Assembly: GCA_026395995.1 (NCBI GenBank)
Contig: JAPLXQ010000003.1
Location: 1-45,791, forward strand
Direction of reading: 5' to 3'
Origin: Candidatus Nomurabacteria bacterium
GTDB taxonomy: Bacteria > Patescibacteriota > Minisyncoccia > Phycocordibacterales > UBA9973
Length of the DNA: 45,791 nucleotides
How positions within the stretch are numbered: position 1 is the first letter of the stretch; every line of letters starts with the position of its first letter. Under the pieces are notes generated by a model. That model searched no databases, was not told the origin of the DNA, and was given only the letters and a program-made list of their open reading frames with translations. Below are positions 23,953 through 31,939 of the stretch, piece after piece. The position numbers were made by a program, and so were the translations under genes.

Positions 23953-25797
23953 ATGTCAATATTTGATTCACTATTTGGTAAAAATAAAGGGACACAAAAT
24001 GCTACCAGAGCATCTGTTTTAGCTGTGCTACCTGAAGAAATTTATGAGTCAGCTACAATGGAGCTTCAAGACATTATTGCACCATCTGCTTTAAAAGTAG
24101 AACCTAAATCTTTAAACCTTGGTGACAAAATAGCTCGTACTTTCTTTGTTATTTCTTATCCGAGATTTCTTACAGACAACTGGTTCTCACCAATTATCAA
24201 TTTAGACAAAATTTTTGATGTATCAATTTTTATTCACCCGATAGATACTTCTTTGGCCTTAAGAGAATTTCAAAAAAAAGTAGCTGAAGTTCAAAGTCAA
24301 ATCAATGAAAGAGAGGCGAAGGGGATGGTACGTGACCCAATGCTTGATACTGCAAATCAAGATCTAGAAAGTTTACGTGATAACTTAATGCAAGCCCAAG
24401 AAAAAATGTTTGATGTTGGTCTTTATATTACAATCTATGCTGACAATGAATTGGAACTTTTCAAAATTGAAAGTGAAATAAAATCTATCTTAGAATCAAA
24501 ATTAATTTATCTAAAACCAGCATTATTCCAACAAGACGAAGGTTTTAAAAGTGTTATTCCGATGGGTAATGACCTATTGAATGTTCACCAAAAATTGAAT
24601 TCTGAACCATTATCGAGTATCTTTCCATTCGTTTCTTTTGACCTTACTTCTGATAAGGGTATTTTGTATGGTTTAAATAGACACAACTCTAGTATGGTTA
24701 TTTTTGATAGATTTTCCTTAGAGAACTACAACTCTGTAACCTTTGCTAAATCTGGTTCAGGAAAATCTTATTGTACAAAATTAGAAATTATTAGATCCCT
24801 CATGTTTGAGACAGATGTCATTGTTATCGACCCTGAAAGGGAATATGAGTATTTAGCTGAAGCTGTAGGTGGAAGATATTTTAATATTTCTCTTTCTTCT
24901 GATCACCATATCAACCCTTTTGATCTGCCTATTCCTCGTGAAGATGAAACAGCTGAAGATGTCTTGAGATCAAACATTATAAACCTTGTTGGATTATTTA
25001 GATTAATGCTAGGAGGTTTGACCCCAGAAGAAGACTCACTTGTCGATCGTGCTATTTCTGAAACCTATGCAATCAAAGACATCACACCGGAATCTGATTT
25101 TTCTAATATTGAGCCACCACTACTTTCTGATTTTGAAATGGTTCTTTCTGGAATGGAAAACAGTGAATCTGTCATTCAAAGACTTGTAAAATACACTCGT
25201 GGCTCTTGGTCTACATTTCTAAACAAACCAAGTAACGTCGACATTAATAAAAAGTTTATTGTTTTCTCTGTGCGTGATATGGAGGATGAGTTGAAACCTA
25301 TTGCGATGTATATCGTCACCCACTATATCTGGAATGCTGTTCGTAAAAATTTAAAAAAGAGATTGCTCGTCGTGGATGAGGCTTGGTGGATGATGAAATC
25401 TGAAGACACAGCCTCTTTCTTATACAGTATTGCAAAACGTGGCAGAAAATATTTCCTTGGACTTGCGACAATTACTCAGGATGCTGCAGACTTTATGAAA
25501 TCACCATACGGTGTACCTATTGTGACAAACTCTTCGATTCAAATACTCCTAAAACAATCTCCTTCAACTATTGATATTCTACAAAAAACCTTCAATTTAA
25601 CAGATGAGGAAAAATATCTTTTACTTGAATCTGGAGTAGGGGAAGGTATCTTCTTTGCTGGTACAAAACACGTAGCTATCAAGGTTATTTCTTCTTATAC
25701 TGAAGACCAAATAATTACTTCAGACCCTTCTCAAATCCTTTCAATAAAGAAAGCCAAGCAAGACCTCGAAGAAGCTGAAGCAGTGGAAAAGAAATAG
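23953..25797 (+). CDS. virB4: VirB4-family type IV secretion ATPase
   Basis: 614 residues. The N-terminal CagE/TrbE/VirB4 domain (about 20-240, with KIARTFFVISYPRFLTDNW) precedes the RecA-like motor. Walker A is TFAKSGSGKSYCTKLE (about 265-280), Walker B LLVVDEAWWMM (about 470-482), and the arginine-rich/Q motif region is SIAKRGRKYFLGLATITQD (about 493-511). It powers substrate or pilin movement in type IV secretion or conjugation. A TATAAT at 23928-23933 may drive an internal transcript, with 19 nt to the ATG. It ends with TAG. Confidence 0.93.
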   Translation: MSIFDSLFGKNKGTQNATRASVLAVLPEEIYESATMELQDIIAPSALKVEPKSLNLGDKIARTFFVISYPRFLTDNWFSPIINLDKIFDVSIFIHPIDTSLALREFQKKVAEVQSQINEREAKGMVRDPMLDTANQDLESLRDNLMQAQEKMFDVGLYITIYADNELELFKIESEIKSILESKLIYLKPALFQQDEGFKSVIPMGNDLLNVHQKLNSEPLSSIFPFVSFDLTSDKGILYGLNRHNSSMVIFDRFSLENYNSVTFAKSGSGKSYCTKLEIIRSLMFETDVIVIDPEREYEYLAEAVGGRYFNISLSSDHHINPFDLPIPREDETAEDVLRSNIINLVGLFRLMLGGLTPEEDSLVDRAISETYAIKDITPESDFSNIEPPLLSDFEMVLSGMENSESVIQRLVKYTRGSWSTFLNKPSNVDINKKFIVFSVRDMEDELKPIAMYIVTHYIWNAVRKNLKKRLLVVDEAWWMMKSEDTASFLYSIAKRGRKYFLGLATITQDAADFMKSPYGVPIVTNSSIQILLKQSPSTIDILQKTFNLTDEEKYLLLESGVGEGIFFAGTKHVAIKVISSYTEDQIITSDPSQILSIKKAKQDLEEAEAVEKK

Positions 25798-25807
25798 ATA
25801 TTAATGT

Positions 25808-25813
25808 TATAAT
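25808..25813 (+). promoter_or_regulatory. -10 box for gene 25821
   Basis: Perfect TATAAT with 7 nt to the ATG at 25821, so a leaderless internal promoter within the secretion cluster is likely. Confidence 0.5.
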
Positions 25814-25820
25814 ACAAAAC

Positions 25821-26792
25821 ATGAGAAATAAAGTTTTAATCTTAATCTTTTTTATGCTATTTGCATTTATTGCTCATGCAGATGTACATGAAAGTGATGT
25901 TATCTTAAGCACTTCACCTAAATACCCAAATCCAAACCAAAATGTCACTGCTACAATAAGTACTAATGCTACTGATTTAAACAAAGCCAATATTCATTGG
26001 TCTATAAATGGAAAAGAGTTTATAGTCGGTGTCGGTAAAAAGAATTTTTCTTTTGATATGGGTGGTGTCGGAGAATCTTTAACTATTCAAGCACGTATCG
26101 ACACCATTGATGGGCAAAGTATCGTTAAAAATATTTTAACCACTCCGGCCGAAGTAGATATGCTATGGGAAGGGGATGATAGTTATTCTCCACCATTCTA
26201 CAAAGGAAAAACACTAGTTCCAGAAGAAGGAACTTTTAAAGTTGTCGCTATGCCAAACTTAACAACAAAATATGGACACATGAATCCTGAAAATTTATCT
26301 TACAGTTGGATTTTAGACTCAAAAAGTCAACCTAGTGATTCTGGTTGGGGTAAAAATTACCTTATTTTAAAAAATAGTTATTTAGATGACAATAATATTG
26401 TAGAAGTAACAGCTTCTGATATCTCTGGGTCCACCAACGCAGGTGGTAAAATAACCCTAAATACAGTAAACCCAGAAATATATTTTTATAAAAATGATCC
26501 GAAGTTTGGAATACTATATAACAATATTGTTGGTAATGGTTTTAATTTAGATACAGGTGGTGCTACTTTTATAGCTGAACCATATTTCTTTTCTCCTAAA
26601 AACATTGATTCTCCAAATCTTAATTTTAATTGGATAATAAATGGATCACAAACTTCTACCCCCACACCCAAAAATGTTCTTTCTATCAAACCAAACCCAA
26701 ATGAATCAGGCACAGCTAAAATAAGACTCACTATTACTAACATAAAAACACTTTCTCAAACATTAACCAAGGAATTTAATGTTAATTTTTAA
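25821..26792 (+). CDS. Exported Ig-like protein of secretion cluster
   Basis: 323 residues with a clear signal peptide (about 1-20, VLILIFFMLFAFIAHA cut before DVHESD). The mature part is beta-rich, with PKD/Ig-like patterns repeated three times (for example TISTNATDLNKANIHWSING, LSYSWILDSKSQ, LNFNWIINGSQT). No cysteines are apparent after the signal. It lies 4 nt before the pilin-peptidase gene, so the products are probably partners on the cell surface. No specific family is recognised. Confidence 0.78.
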   Translation: MRNKVLILIFFMLFAFIAHADVHESDVILSTSPKYPNPNQNVTATISTNATDLNKANIHWSINGKEFIVGVGKKNFSFDMGGVGESLTIQARIDTIDGQSIVKNILTTPAEVDMLWEGDDSYSPPFYKGKTLVPEEGTFKVVAMPNLTTKYGHMNPENLSYSWILDSKSQPSDSGWGKNYLILKNSYLDDNNIVEVTASDISGSTNAGGKITLNTVNPEIYFYKNDPKFGILYNNIVGNGFNLDTGGATFIAEPYFFSPKNIDSPNLNFNWIINGSQTSTPTPKNVLSIKPNPNESGTAKIRLTITNIKTLSQTLTKEFNVNF

Positions 26793-26795
26793 AAA

Positions 26796-28211
26796 ATGAA
26801 AAAACTTATTTCAAAAATTTTAATAGTCTTAGTAATAATCTCAGTTTTTTCTTCTTCTATTTTAATAAAACCTAAAATTTCTTTAGCGACAGGGGTTTGC
26901 TCTATCCAATCAGCAAGGTTTGATCCTTCTGGTACAAAATCAGGTTCTTGGTATACAGATGCTACTCATCCTGATGTGACTGTTGATATAGTCACCGCAA
27001 ACTGCGAAGGACAGACAATTGAAGTCAGTATTACTGAAAAGGACTTTCCAAGTGGCGATGATGATATTTCACAATTAAACAACCATCCAATCACAGTACC
27101 TACAAGTAACCATATGATAATTCACATGAAAGCAGGGGAAAATTATTGTGAAGTAGAGAGTAATCCAGATTGTTATTACTATCTTTCAGTTTTTCTACCT
27201 GGATCTATTATGAATGATTATAATTCAGATAATAAATATCATGGAAATTTAAAATTTAATTGTGATACTGCTTGTCTAGATAATTGGCAGTTTGTTTCCG
27301 AAGAATTGGTAGCTGGGCCAGCAAATACACTAGGTACATCTGATCCAAAAATTGATTATTATCCTTTGGCCCCATTACCAGAAGTAGGAGTAGAATGTGC
27401 CACCAATCCAGATTCAAATGATCCAAACAATAAAAACTGTGTTCACACTCAACCCACAGATTCAAACCCTTGTCCTTTTGGTGATTATTTAAATGCTTTA
27501 ATAAAAGTATTTATTGGGCTTTGTGCTGTGTTGGCAATGATAATGATAGTTATTGGTGGTATTGAATATATGACCAGTGAGCTTATCTCTAGTAAAGAAG
27601 AAGGGAAGAAGCGTATTACCGGCGCCCTCTTTGGTCTAATTATTGCCTTATCATCTTATGCATTACTCAATACAATCAACCCCGCAGTACTACAAATTTG
27701 TTTAAATAAATTACCGGAAGCCAAAGTGACAATGACACCAGAAACAGACGAAACAACTTTTGGACACCCTACAAGCACATTATCTATTGGTGCCCAAACC
27801 CTTACAGCTTGTAATACAAGTCAATTACAAACAATAACTTTTATGGGCAAAAGTGTACAAGTAAATACTGCTGTTATTCCGAGTTTACAAGCAATAAATA
27901 CACAATGGCAAAATAGTTCCGACCAAGCAATACGAAATTATGTAATAAACGATATTGGATCATATAATTGTCGAAGTGTTAGGGGGCAACCAACATATCC
28001 GTCTGCTCATTCTTTTGGAATAGCTTTAGATATAAATCATGTAACAAACCCATTTAATGCTCATGTTTGTACAACAAATATGCCACCATCTTTTGTTAGT
28101 CTTTTTACAAGCAATGGTTGGGGCTGGGGAGGAAATTGGTTAACACCCAAAGACCCTATGCACTTTAGTAAATTAGCAGGAGAAACAGGTCATAACACAC
28201 CCTGTCCTTAA
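26796..28211 (+). CDS. VirB2/TrbC-like pilin domain fused to M15 (VanY-type) peptidase
   Basis: 471 residues in three parts. Part one: signal peptide (about 7-30) and a Cys-rich exported domain (about 31-220). Part two: two hydrophobic helices (about 229-256, IKVFIGLCAVLAMIMIVIGG, and about 272-296, GALFGLIIALSSYALLN) joined by a short charged loop (SSKEEGKKR), the layout of VirB2/TrbC pilins. Part three: a C-terminal M15 D-Ala-D-Ala carboxypeptidase-like domain (about 335-471) with SAHSFGIALDIN (zinc ligands His and Asp, about 404-411), GWGWGGNW and DPMHFS (about 452-457). Catalytic residues look intact. A wall-cutting enzyme joined to a pilin-like membrane hairpin would place muralytic activity at the secretion channel; that is inference. 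Confidence 0.85.
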   Translation: MKKLISKILIVLVIISVFSSSILIKPKISLATGVCSIQSARFDPSGTKSGSWYTDATHPDVTVDIVTANCEGQTIEVSITEKDFPSGDDDISQLNNHPITVPTSNHMIIHMKAGENYCEVESNPDCYYYLSVFLPGSIMNDYNSDNKYHGNLKFNCDTACLDNWQFVSEELVAGPANTLGTSDPKIDYYPLAPLPEVGVECATNPDSNDPNNKNCVHTQPTDSNPCPFGDYLNALIKVFIGLCAVLAMIMIVIGGIEYMTSELISSKEEGKKRITGALFGLIIALSSYALLNTINPAVLQICLNKLPEAKVTMTPETDETTFGHPTSTLSIGAQTLTACNTSQLQTITFMGKSVQVNTAVIPSLQAINTQWQNSSDQAIRNYVINDIGSYNCRSVRGQPTYPSAHSFGIALDINHVTNPFNAHVCTTNMPPSFVSLFTSNGWGWGGNWLTPKDPMHFSKLAGETGHNTPCP

Positions 28212-28221
28212 AATAAATATT

Positions 28222-29661
28222 ATGCAAAAAAGAAATGTTGTACTTTTAATAATCACTTTAGTAGCAATAACTGCTGGTTTTTTTCTGTATCTATATTTTT
28301 TCCCTCAGGCAAAACCTGTAGTAAATAATCCAGATGTCACTTCACAAAACTTTTTTCCATTTGGAAATACTCCAAAGAAAAATACACCTACAGGCCCAGC
28401 CAATATATCGGGACTGGGGATATTAAATCCTTTGACAGGTGATGGTGGATCAACAAATACTCTACCTATCAAAAAAATCTCAAGCTTTCCCATAGCTGGA
28501 TTCGGAATTTACAACAAAGAAGTGTTTTCTAATATTCCAGCAGTGGTAAATACAACCACACCCCAAACCCTCCCCTTATCAGGTGAGGGAGTAAATACTA
28601 CTACGACTAACACTACCACTCAACCCCCTGACAAGGGGGCGAAGGGGGTTGTATTAAAAACAACAAAACCAATCAAGCCAACTCCACCACCAACAGAATT
28701 GATTACAATGGTTCGATATATAAACAAAGAAAATGGAAATATTTACCAAACACCAGCTGATACTATCACTGAAACAAAATACACAAATACAATAATTCCA
28801 AAAATTTACGAAGGTTTATTTGTAAGCAATACAAAGACTGTTGTAATGCGATATTTAAATATCGACAATAAAACAATTGAAAGTTATTTAGGGATTTTAC
28901 CGGTTGAAGTTTTAGGAGGGGATGGAACTGGAACAAATGAAATAAAAGGTTCTTTCTTGCCACAAAACATTATCGATATGAGTATCTCACCAGACAATAG
29001 TAATATTTTTTATCTATTCAAGAATGCCTCAAACAATGATTCTAGTATTATCGGTACTACCGCTGGTGCACAAGGAGATAAAAAGACTCAGATCTTTAGC
29101 TCAGCTTTTACTGGTTGGCTTTCACAATGGCCTAATGCAAAAATAATTACATTGACTACAAAACCAGCTGCTGATTATCCTGGATATATGTATTCTATTG
29201 ATCCAAACAAAAAAGATTTTAATAAAATCTTAGGTGGCATAAACGGACTCACTACATTGACCAGTCCATCTGGAGCAGATGTCCTTTATAACAATTCTAC
29301 AAATGGTGGTTTGGATTTAAATATCTATCATATCAATAGTGGCAACTCGGACAAATTATCTATTAAAACATTACCTGAAAAATGTGTTTGGACAAAAGCC
29401 AATGATGCTATTTATTGTGCTGTTCCTAGATTTTTAGATAATGCTAAATACCCTGATGCTTGGTACAAAGGATTGATTTCTTTTGGAGATGAAATCTGGA
29501 AAATAGATGTGACAAATTTAAATGCTAAAAAAATATCTGATCCATTACAGGTAGCAGGAGAGGAAGTAGATGGAATAAAACTTACACTCGATGACAATGA
29601 AAAATACTTGTTCTTTATGAACAAAAAAGATAATTACCTTTGGGAATTAAAGACAATCTAA
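28222..29661 (+). CDS. Anchored protein with propeller-like domain
   Basis: 479 residues. One N-terminal transmembrane helix (about 5-25, NVVLLIITLVAITAGFFLYLYF) is followed by a Pro/Thr-rich exported linker (about 30-170). The C-terminal region has beta-propeller-style repeats with turns such as SISPDNSNIFYLF and LDDNEKYLFFMN, reminiscent of TolB/WD40-like PD40 repeats. Two palindromic elements at 28558-28655 encode part of the linker (PQTLPLSGEGV and QPPDKGAKGVV). It is the last gene of the secretion cluster and meets jag tail to tail with 4 nt between stop codons. Function unknown. Confidence 0.78.
   Translation: MQKRNVVLLIITLVAITAGFFLYLYFFPQAKPVVNNPDVTSQNFFPFGNTPKKNTPTGPANISGLGILNPLTGDGGSTNTLPIKKISSFPIAGFGIYNKEVFSNIPAVVNTTTPQTLPLSGEGVNTTTTNTTTQPPDKGAKGVVLKTTKPIKPTPPPTELITMVRYINKENGNIYQTPADTITETKYTNTIIPKIYEGLFVSNTKTVVMRYLNIDNKTIESYLGILPVEVLGGDGTGTNEIKGSFLPQNIIDMSISPDNSNIFYLFKNASNNDSSIIGTTAGAQGDKKTQIFSSAFTGWLSQWPNAKIITLTTKPAADYPGYMYSIDPNKKDFNKILGGINGLTTLTSPSGADVLYNNSTNGGLDLNIYHINSGNSDKLSIKTLPEKCVWTKANDAIYCAVPRFLDNAKYPDAWYKGLISFGDEIWKIDVTNLNAKKISDPLQVAGEEVDGIKLTLDDNEKYLFFMNKKDNYLWELKTI
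28558..28655. repeat. Two CTCCCC-type palindromic elements inside gene 28222-29661
   Basis: Copy one (28558-28592) has ACCCTCCCCTTATCAGGTGAGGGAG. Copy two (28621-28655) has CCCCCTGACAAGGGGG plus CGAAGGGGGTTGTATT. They are separated by a Thr-coding run. Both are read in frame, and the outer parts could pair across the pair. Confidence 0.75.
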
Positions 29662-29665
29662 TTAT

Positions 29666-30220
29666 TTATATATTACCTATGTATTTAATTACGACTCTGC
29701 GAGTAGGTCCATAGCCAGTTGACTCTGATTTTAAATCACTAGAATTGGAAACATATTCATGTACAATACGACGATCAAAAGCAGACATTGGATCGACTTC
29801 TACACTTGATTGAAAATATCTAGCTCGTTCAGCTATCATATGTGCAACAGCCCGGACATTTTCAACTCTTTTTTTATGAAAACCATCTATATCTATCAAG
29901 ATACCTTCCACTGTTTTCTCCCCCTGCGAAGGGGGAGTGCCTGAAGGGCGAGGGGGTGTGACCTCTCCGTCCTCTGGACACCTCTCCTTATCAGGAGAGG
30001 AAGAATTCTCCACAATTCTCCTAATCAAATGATTGAGTGAATGTAAAGCTTCACCTTCACGACTAGTGAAAAAATGAGGCTGATCTACAGAGACAGAGTA
30101 CCATGTTGTTTGAGAATTATTTTCTTTTAAGACATCAATATTTAGAACAGAAATATTCATATTTTGAATTATTTCTTTTATTAAATTTTGTATTTCTGTA
30201 TTATTCATAATATTTTTCAT
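29666..30220 (-). CDS. jag: Jag/KhpB RNA-binding protein (KH + R3H)
   Basis: 184 residues. Jag/KhpB is an RNA-binding protein with KH and R3H domains that influences cell division and wall synthesis and is nearly always next to yidC. The N-terminal half (about 10-85) fits the KH domain. The C-terminal R3H domain carries MSAFDRRIVHEY..TRRVVIKYIG. Between them, where most homologs have a short loop before the strand GILIDIDGFHKKR, there are about 26 extra residues rich in Pro, Gly and Ser encoded by two palindromic elements at 29916-30001. Starts at 30220 or at the methionine five codons in are both possible. Confidence 0.9.
   Translation of the reverse strand: MKNIMNNTEIQNLIKEIIQNMNISVLNIDVLKENNSQTTWYSVSVDQPHFFTSREGEALHSLNHLIRRIVENSSSPDKERCPEDGEVTPPRPSGTPPSQGEKTVEGILIDIDGFHKKRVENVRAVAHMIAERARYFQSSVEVDPMSAFDRRIVHEYVSNSSDLKSESTGYGPTRRVVIKYIGNI
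29916..30001. repeat. Two palindromic elements inside jag
   Basis: 29918-29960 carries CTCCCCCTGCGAAGGGGGAG plus an 18-nt arm ending GGGGGTGTG. 29981-30000 carries the perfect palindrome CCTCTCCTTATCAGGAGAGG. Translated from the minus strand they give SSPDKERCPEDGEV and TPPRPSGTPPSQGEK. The longer element is the same type as that in tsaE, but inserted in the other orientation relative to the gene. Confidence 0.8.
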
Positions 30221-30249
30221 TAAACTATAAACAGTTTTAATTATATCAA

Positions 30250-30987
30250 TTAATTCTTCACAGACAAACCTTTATTTAAAGCATTCTTTTTATTAACATA
30301 AATTTGCTGACCCACAGTAAAGAGGTTACTGGTCACCCAATACAGTGCCACAGCCCCAGAAATGCCATATGCAATGAATGTAATTATAAAAGGGAAAACA
30401 TACTTCATTTGCATTTGCATACTCTTAGCAAAGCTTTCTTGGAAAGAAGCCTTACCGCTAGTAGTAGATGGTTCATTCTTAGGCATATAGTGTGCTTGTA
30501 AAAACTGAGACAAGCCAGCAAGGACAGCTAAAAACAAACTCTTTTGACCAATATCTATCAAACCTAAAAAGTGAGTATTTACATTTGTTGGTATTTTAAC
30601 AAAAGAATACATTAAACTACTGTCAAAATTTATTCCTTTATAAAAAACATAATAAAGAGCTAAAATAATAGGAATCTGAATTAAAACCAAAAGACAACCA
30701 GAAAAAGGGTTAGTTTTATATTCTTTATAAAGTTCAAAAGTTTTTTTAGCAACTTCTTCTTTACTTAAACCAGAATTTTTAATCTTAGCAATTTCTGGTT
30801 CAAGAATTTTCATTTTAGCCTGACTTTCAATAGATTTTTGAGAGAGGGGGAAGAGGACTGTTTTTACTAATAAAGTAAGAATAATAACAGCAATTCCGAG
30901 GTCTCCACCTGGAATGATGTTTATAAGAAAAGCTAAAACGTTAATAAATGGCTTATAGAGAGCAATATTCCAAATTTGATGTAACAT
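30250..30987 (-). CDS. yidC: Membrane protein insertase YidC
   Basis: 245 residues, the short Oxa1/YidC form without the large periplasmic domain. It inserts membrane proteins together with or without SecYEG. Visible features are a first membrane helix, the conserved entry PLSQKSIESQAKMKILEPEIAKI (about 47-70, with the positively charged cytosolic hairpin), QIPIILALYYVFYKGI, and later helices including FPFIITFIAYGISGAVALYWVTSNLFTVGQQ. Gene order rpmH-rnpA-yidD-yidC-jag confirms it. It is separated from yidD by a palindromic element. Confidence 0.94.
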   Translation of the reverse strand: MLHQIWNIALYKPFINVLAFLINIIPGGDLGIAVIILTLLVKTVLFPLSQKSIESQAKMKILEPEIAKIKNSGLSKEEVAKKTFELYKEYKTNPFSGCLLVLIQIPIILALYYVFYKGINFDSSLMYSFVKIPTNVNTHFLGLIDIGQKSLFLAVLAGLSQFLQAHYMPKNEPSTTSGKASFQESFAKSMQMQMKYVFPFIITFIAYGISGAVALYWVTSNLFTVGQQIYVNKKNALNKGLSVKN

Positions 30988-31020
30988 TATCTCATTCTAC
31001 TCTAAAAAATCTAAAAAACA

Positions 31021-31062
31021 AACACCCTCCCTAGCCCTCCCCTTAGCGAAGGGGAGGGGAAA
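31021..31062. repeat. CTCCCC-type palindromic element between yidC and yidD
   Basis: ACACCCTCCCTAGCCCTCCCCTTAGCGAAGGGGAGGGG. It abuts the stop codon of yidD (31063-31065) exactly. The core stem CCTCCCCTT..AAGGGGAGG is perfect, and the tail is the same C-rich tail as in the other copies. Confidence 0.85.
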
Positions 31063-31281
31063 TTAAATTAGTGGATCCATATGATTTTTCTGCCAAGGAT
31101 GACAACGTAGAATCCTTAAGACCGTTAGTCTTAAACCCTTAAGGGATCCATATTTTTCTATTGCTTGTTTACTATATTCTGAACATGTAGGATAAAAAAC
31201 GCAATTTCTTTTGTTTTTTAAAGGTGAAATTCTCTTTTGATAAAAATCAATTAATTTTATTAAGTATATTTTTAATTTCAT
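31063..31281 (-). CDS. yidD: Membrane protein insertion efficiency factor YidD
   Basis: 72 residues, the normal length. The family signature is clear: RISPLKNKRNCVFYPTCSEY, then QAIEKYGSLKGLRLTVLRIL and RCHPW. It is a small membrane-associated protein that helps YidC-dependent insertion. It overlaps the 3' end of rnpA by 35 nt, as is usual for this gene pair. Confidence 0.94.
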   Translation of the reverse strand: MKLKIYLIKLIDFYQKRISPLKNKRNCVFYPTCSEYSKQAIEKYGSLKGLRLTVLRILRCHPWQKNHMDPLI

Positions 31282-31669
31282 TTTCTAGATTTAAGATAGG
31301 ATTATAAAGCTTATTTTTCTTTTTTCCAAAGAATTCCATGCTTTTCTTACCAAAGACAAATACTCCAATCAGCCCCTCTCCTTTCCAGGAGAGGGTAGGG
31401 TGAGGTTCTTGGTGAGGTTCATTTTTTAATAACTTTCTTAAAACAGCATAACCACGACGACGTAGTAAATTCCTTCCAACAGCTCTTTTGCAAGCTGTTT
31501 TTGGGGCAGTAAAGGAAATACGGATTGAGTTCTCCCTCCCATTCGCTAAGGGGAGGGCTGGGGTGGGGTGCATGTATTTAAAAGATAAATTGGCAGAATT
31601 AACAAAACGGCCTTCTTTGAAGACCTTTTCGACCGTTTTACGGTCAGTTCTGTTTTTTTTAGGTAGCAT
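31247..31669 (-). CDS. rnpA: Ribonuclease P protein component
   Basis: 140 residues, slightly long for RnpA (about 110-125). The protein subunit of RNase P supports tRNA 5' maturation. Recognisable parts are LPKKNRTDRKTVEKVFKEGR, the core strand IRISFTAPK, and the signature ACKRAVGRNLLRRRGYAVLRK (the family's RNR-type motif). Two palindromic elements add residues: YMHPTPALPLANGREN (from 31531-31571) before the core strand and PHPTLSWKGEGL (from 31371-31407) after the RNR helix. Both are loop positions in the usual fold. Overlaps yidD by 35 nt and lies 14 nt after rpmH. Confidence 0.92.
   Translation of the reverse strand: MLPKKNRTDRKTVEKVFKEGRFVNSANLSFKYMHPTPALPLANGRENSIRISFTAPKTACKRAVGRNLLRRRGYAVLRKLLKNEPHQEPHPTLSWKGEGLIGVFVFGKKSMEFFGKKKNKLYNPILNLENEIKNILNKIN
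31371..31407. repeat. Palindromic element inside rnpA (3' copy)
   Basis: CCCCTCTCCTTTCCAGGAGAGG followed by GTAGGGTGAGG. The core stem CCTCTCCT..AGGAGAGG is nearly perfect. On the minus strand it is read as EPHPTLSWKGEGL. Confidence 0.8.
31531..31571. repeat. Palindromic element inside rnpA (5' copy)
   Basis: TCTCCCTCCCATTCGCTAAGGGGAGGG followed by CTGGGGTGGGGTG. The stem CTCCC..GGGAG is imperfect. On the minus strand it is read as HPTPALPLANGREN. Confidence 0.8.
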
Positions 31670-31683
31670 ACGCTATAAAAAGC

Positions 31684-31818
31684 TTATACTGCAAGCTTTT
31701 TTCGTCCTTTTTGTAAACGACGCTTTAGTACAGCCTTACCATTTTTAGTCTTAGAACGAACTAAAAATCCGTGAGTTGTTGCTCTTTTTCTTTTATTAGG
31801 TTGGTATGTTTGTGACAT
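31684..31818 (-). CDS. rpmH: 50S ribosomal protein L34
   Basis: 44 residues: starts [18 protein letters not shown], followed by [20 protein letters not shown], the universal L34 sequence pattern. Small, very basic protein of the large ribosomal subunit. It heads the rpmH-rnpA-yidD-yidC-jag operon. The promoter at 31825-31853 puts the -10 box 6 nt before the ATG. Confidence 0.97.
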   Translation of the reverse strand: MSQTYQPNKRKRATTHGFLVRSKTKNGKAVLKRRLQKGRKKLAV

Positions 31819-31824
31819 ATTTAT

Positions 31825-31853
31825 ATATTATGTTAAATAAGCAAAAAAATCAA
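31825..31853 (-). promoter_or_regulatory. Promoter of rpmH operon
   Basis: Minus strand: TTGATT (31853-31848), 17-nt spacer, TAATAT (31830-31825), then 6 nt to the ATG at 31818. Good promoter geometry and no room for a Shine-Dalgarno site. Confidence 0.6.
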
Positions 31854-31862
31854 GTAAAATAC

Positions 31863-31871
31863 TTATCCACA
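31863..31871 (+). promoter_or_regulatory. DnaA box upstream of dnaA
   Basis: Perfect TTATCCACA in the 121-bp gap between divergent rpmH and dnaA. It may control dnaA expression (autoregulation) or belong to a bipartite origin. Confidence 0.7.
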
Positions 31872-31926
31872 GTTTATAAACACAGTTAATAAGTTTTGTT
31901 TATTTCCTTTGAAACACAAGAGCGGG

Positions 31927-31932
31927 TATAAT
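31927..31932 (+). promoter_or_regulatory. -10 box of dnaA
   Basis: Perfect TATAAT with 7 nt to the ATG at 31940. The -35 is not obvious. The DnaA box at 31863-31871 is about 56 nt upstream, so DnaA could bind near this promoter. Confidence 0.6.
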
Positions 31933-31939
31933 AGTTAAC

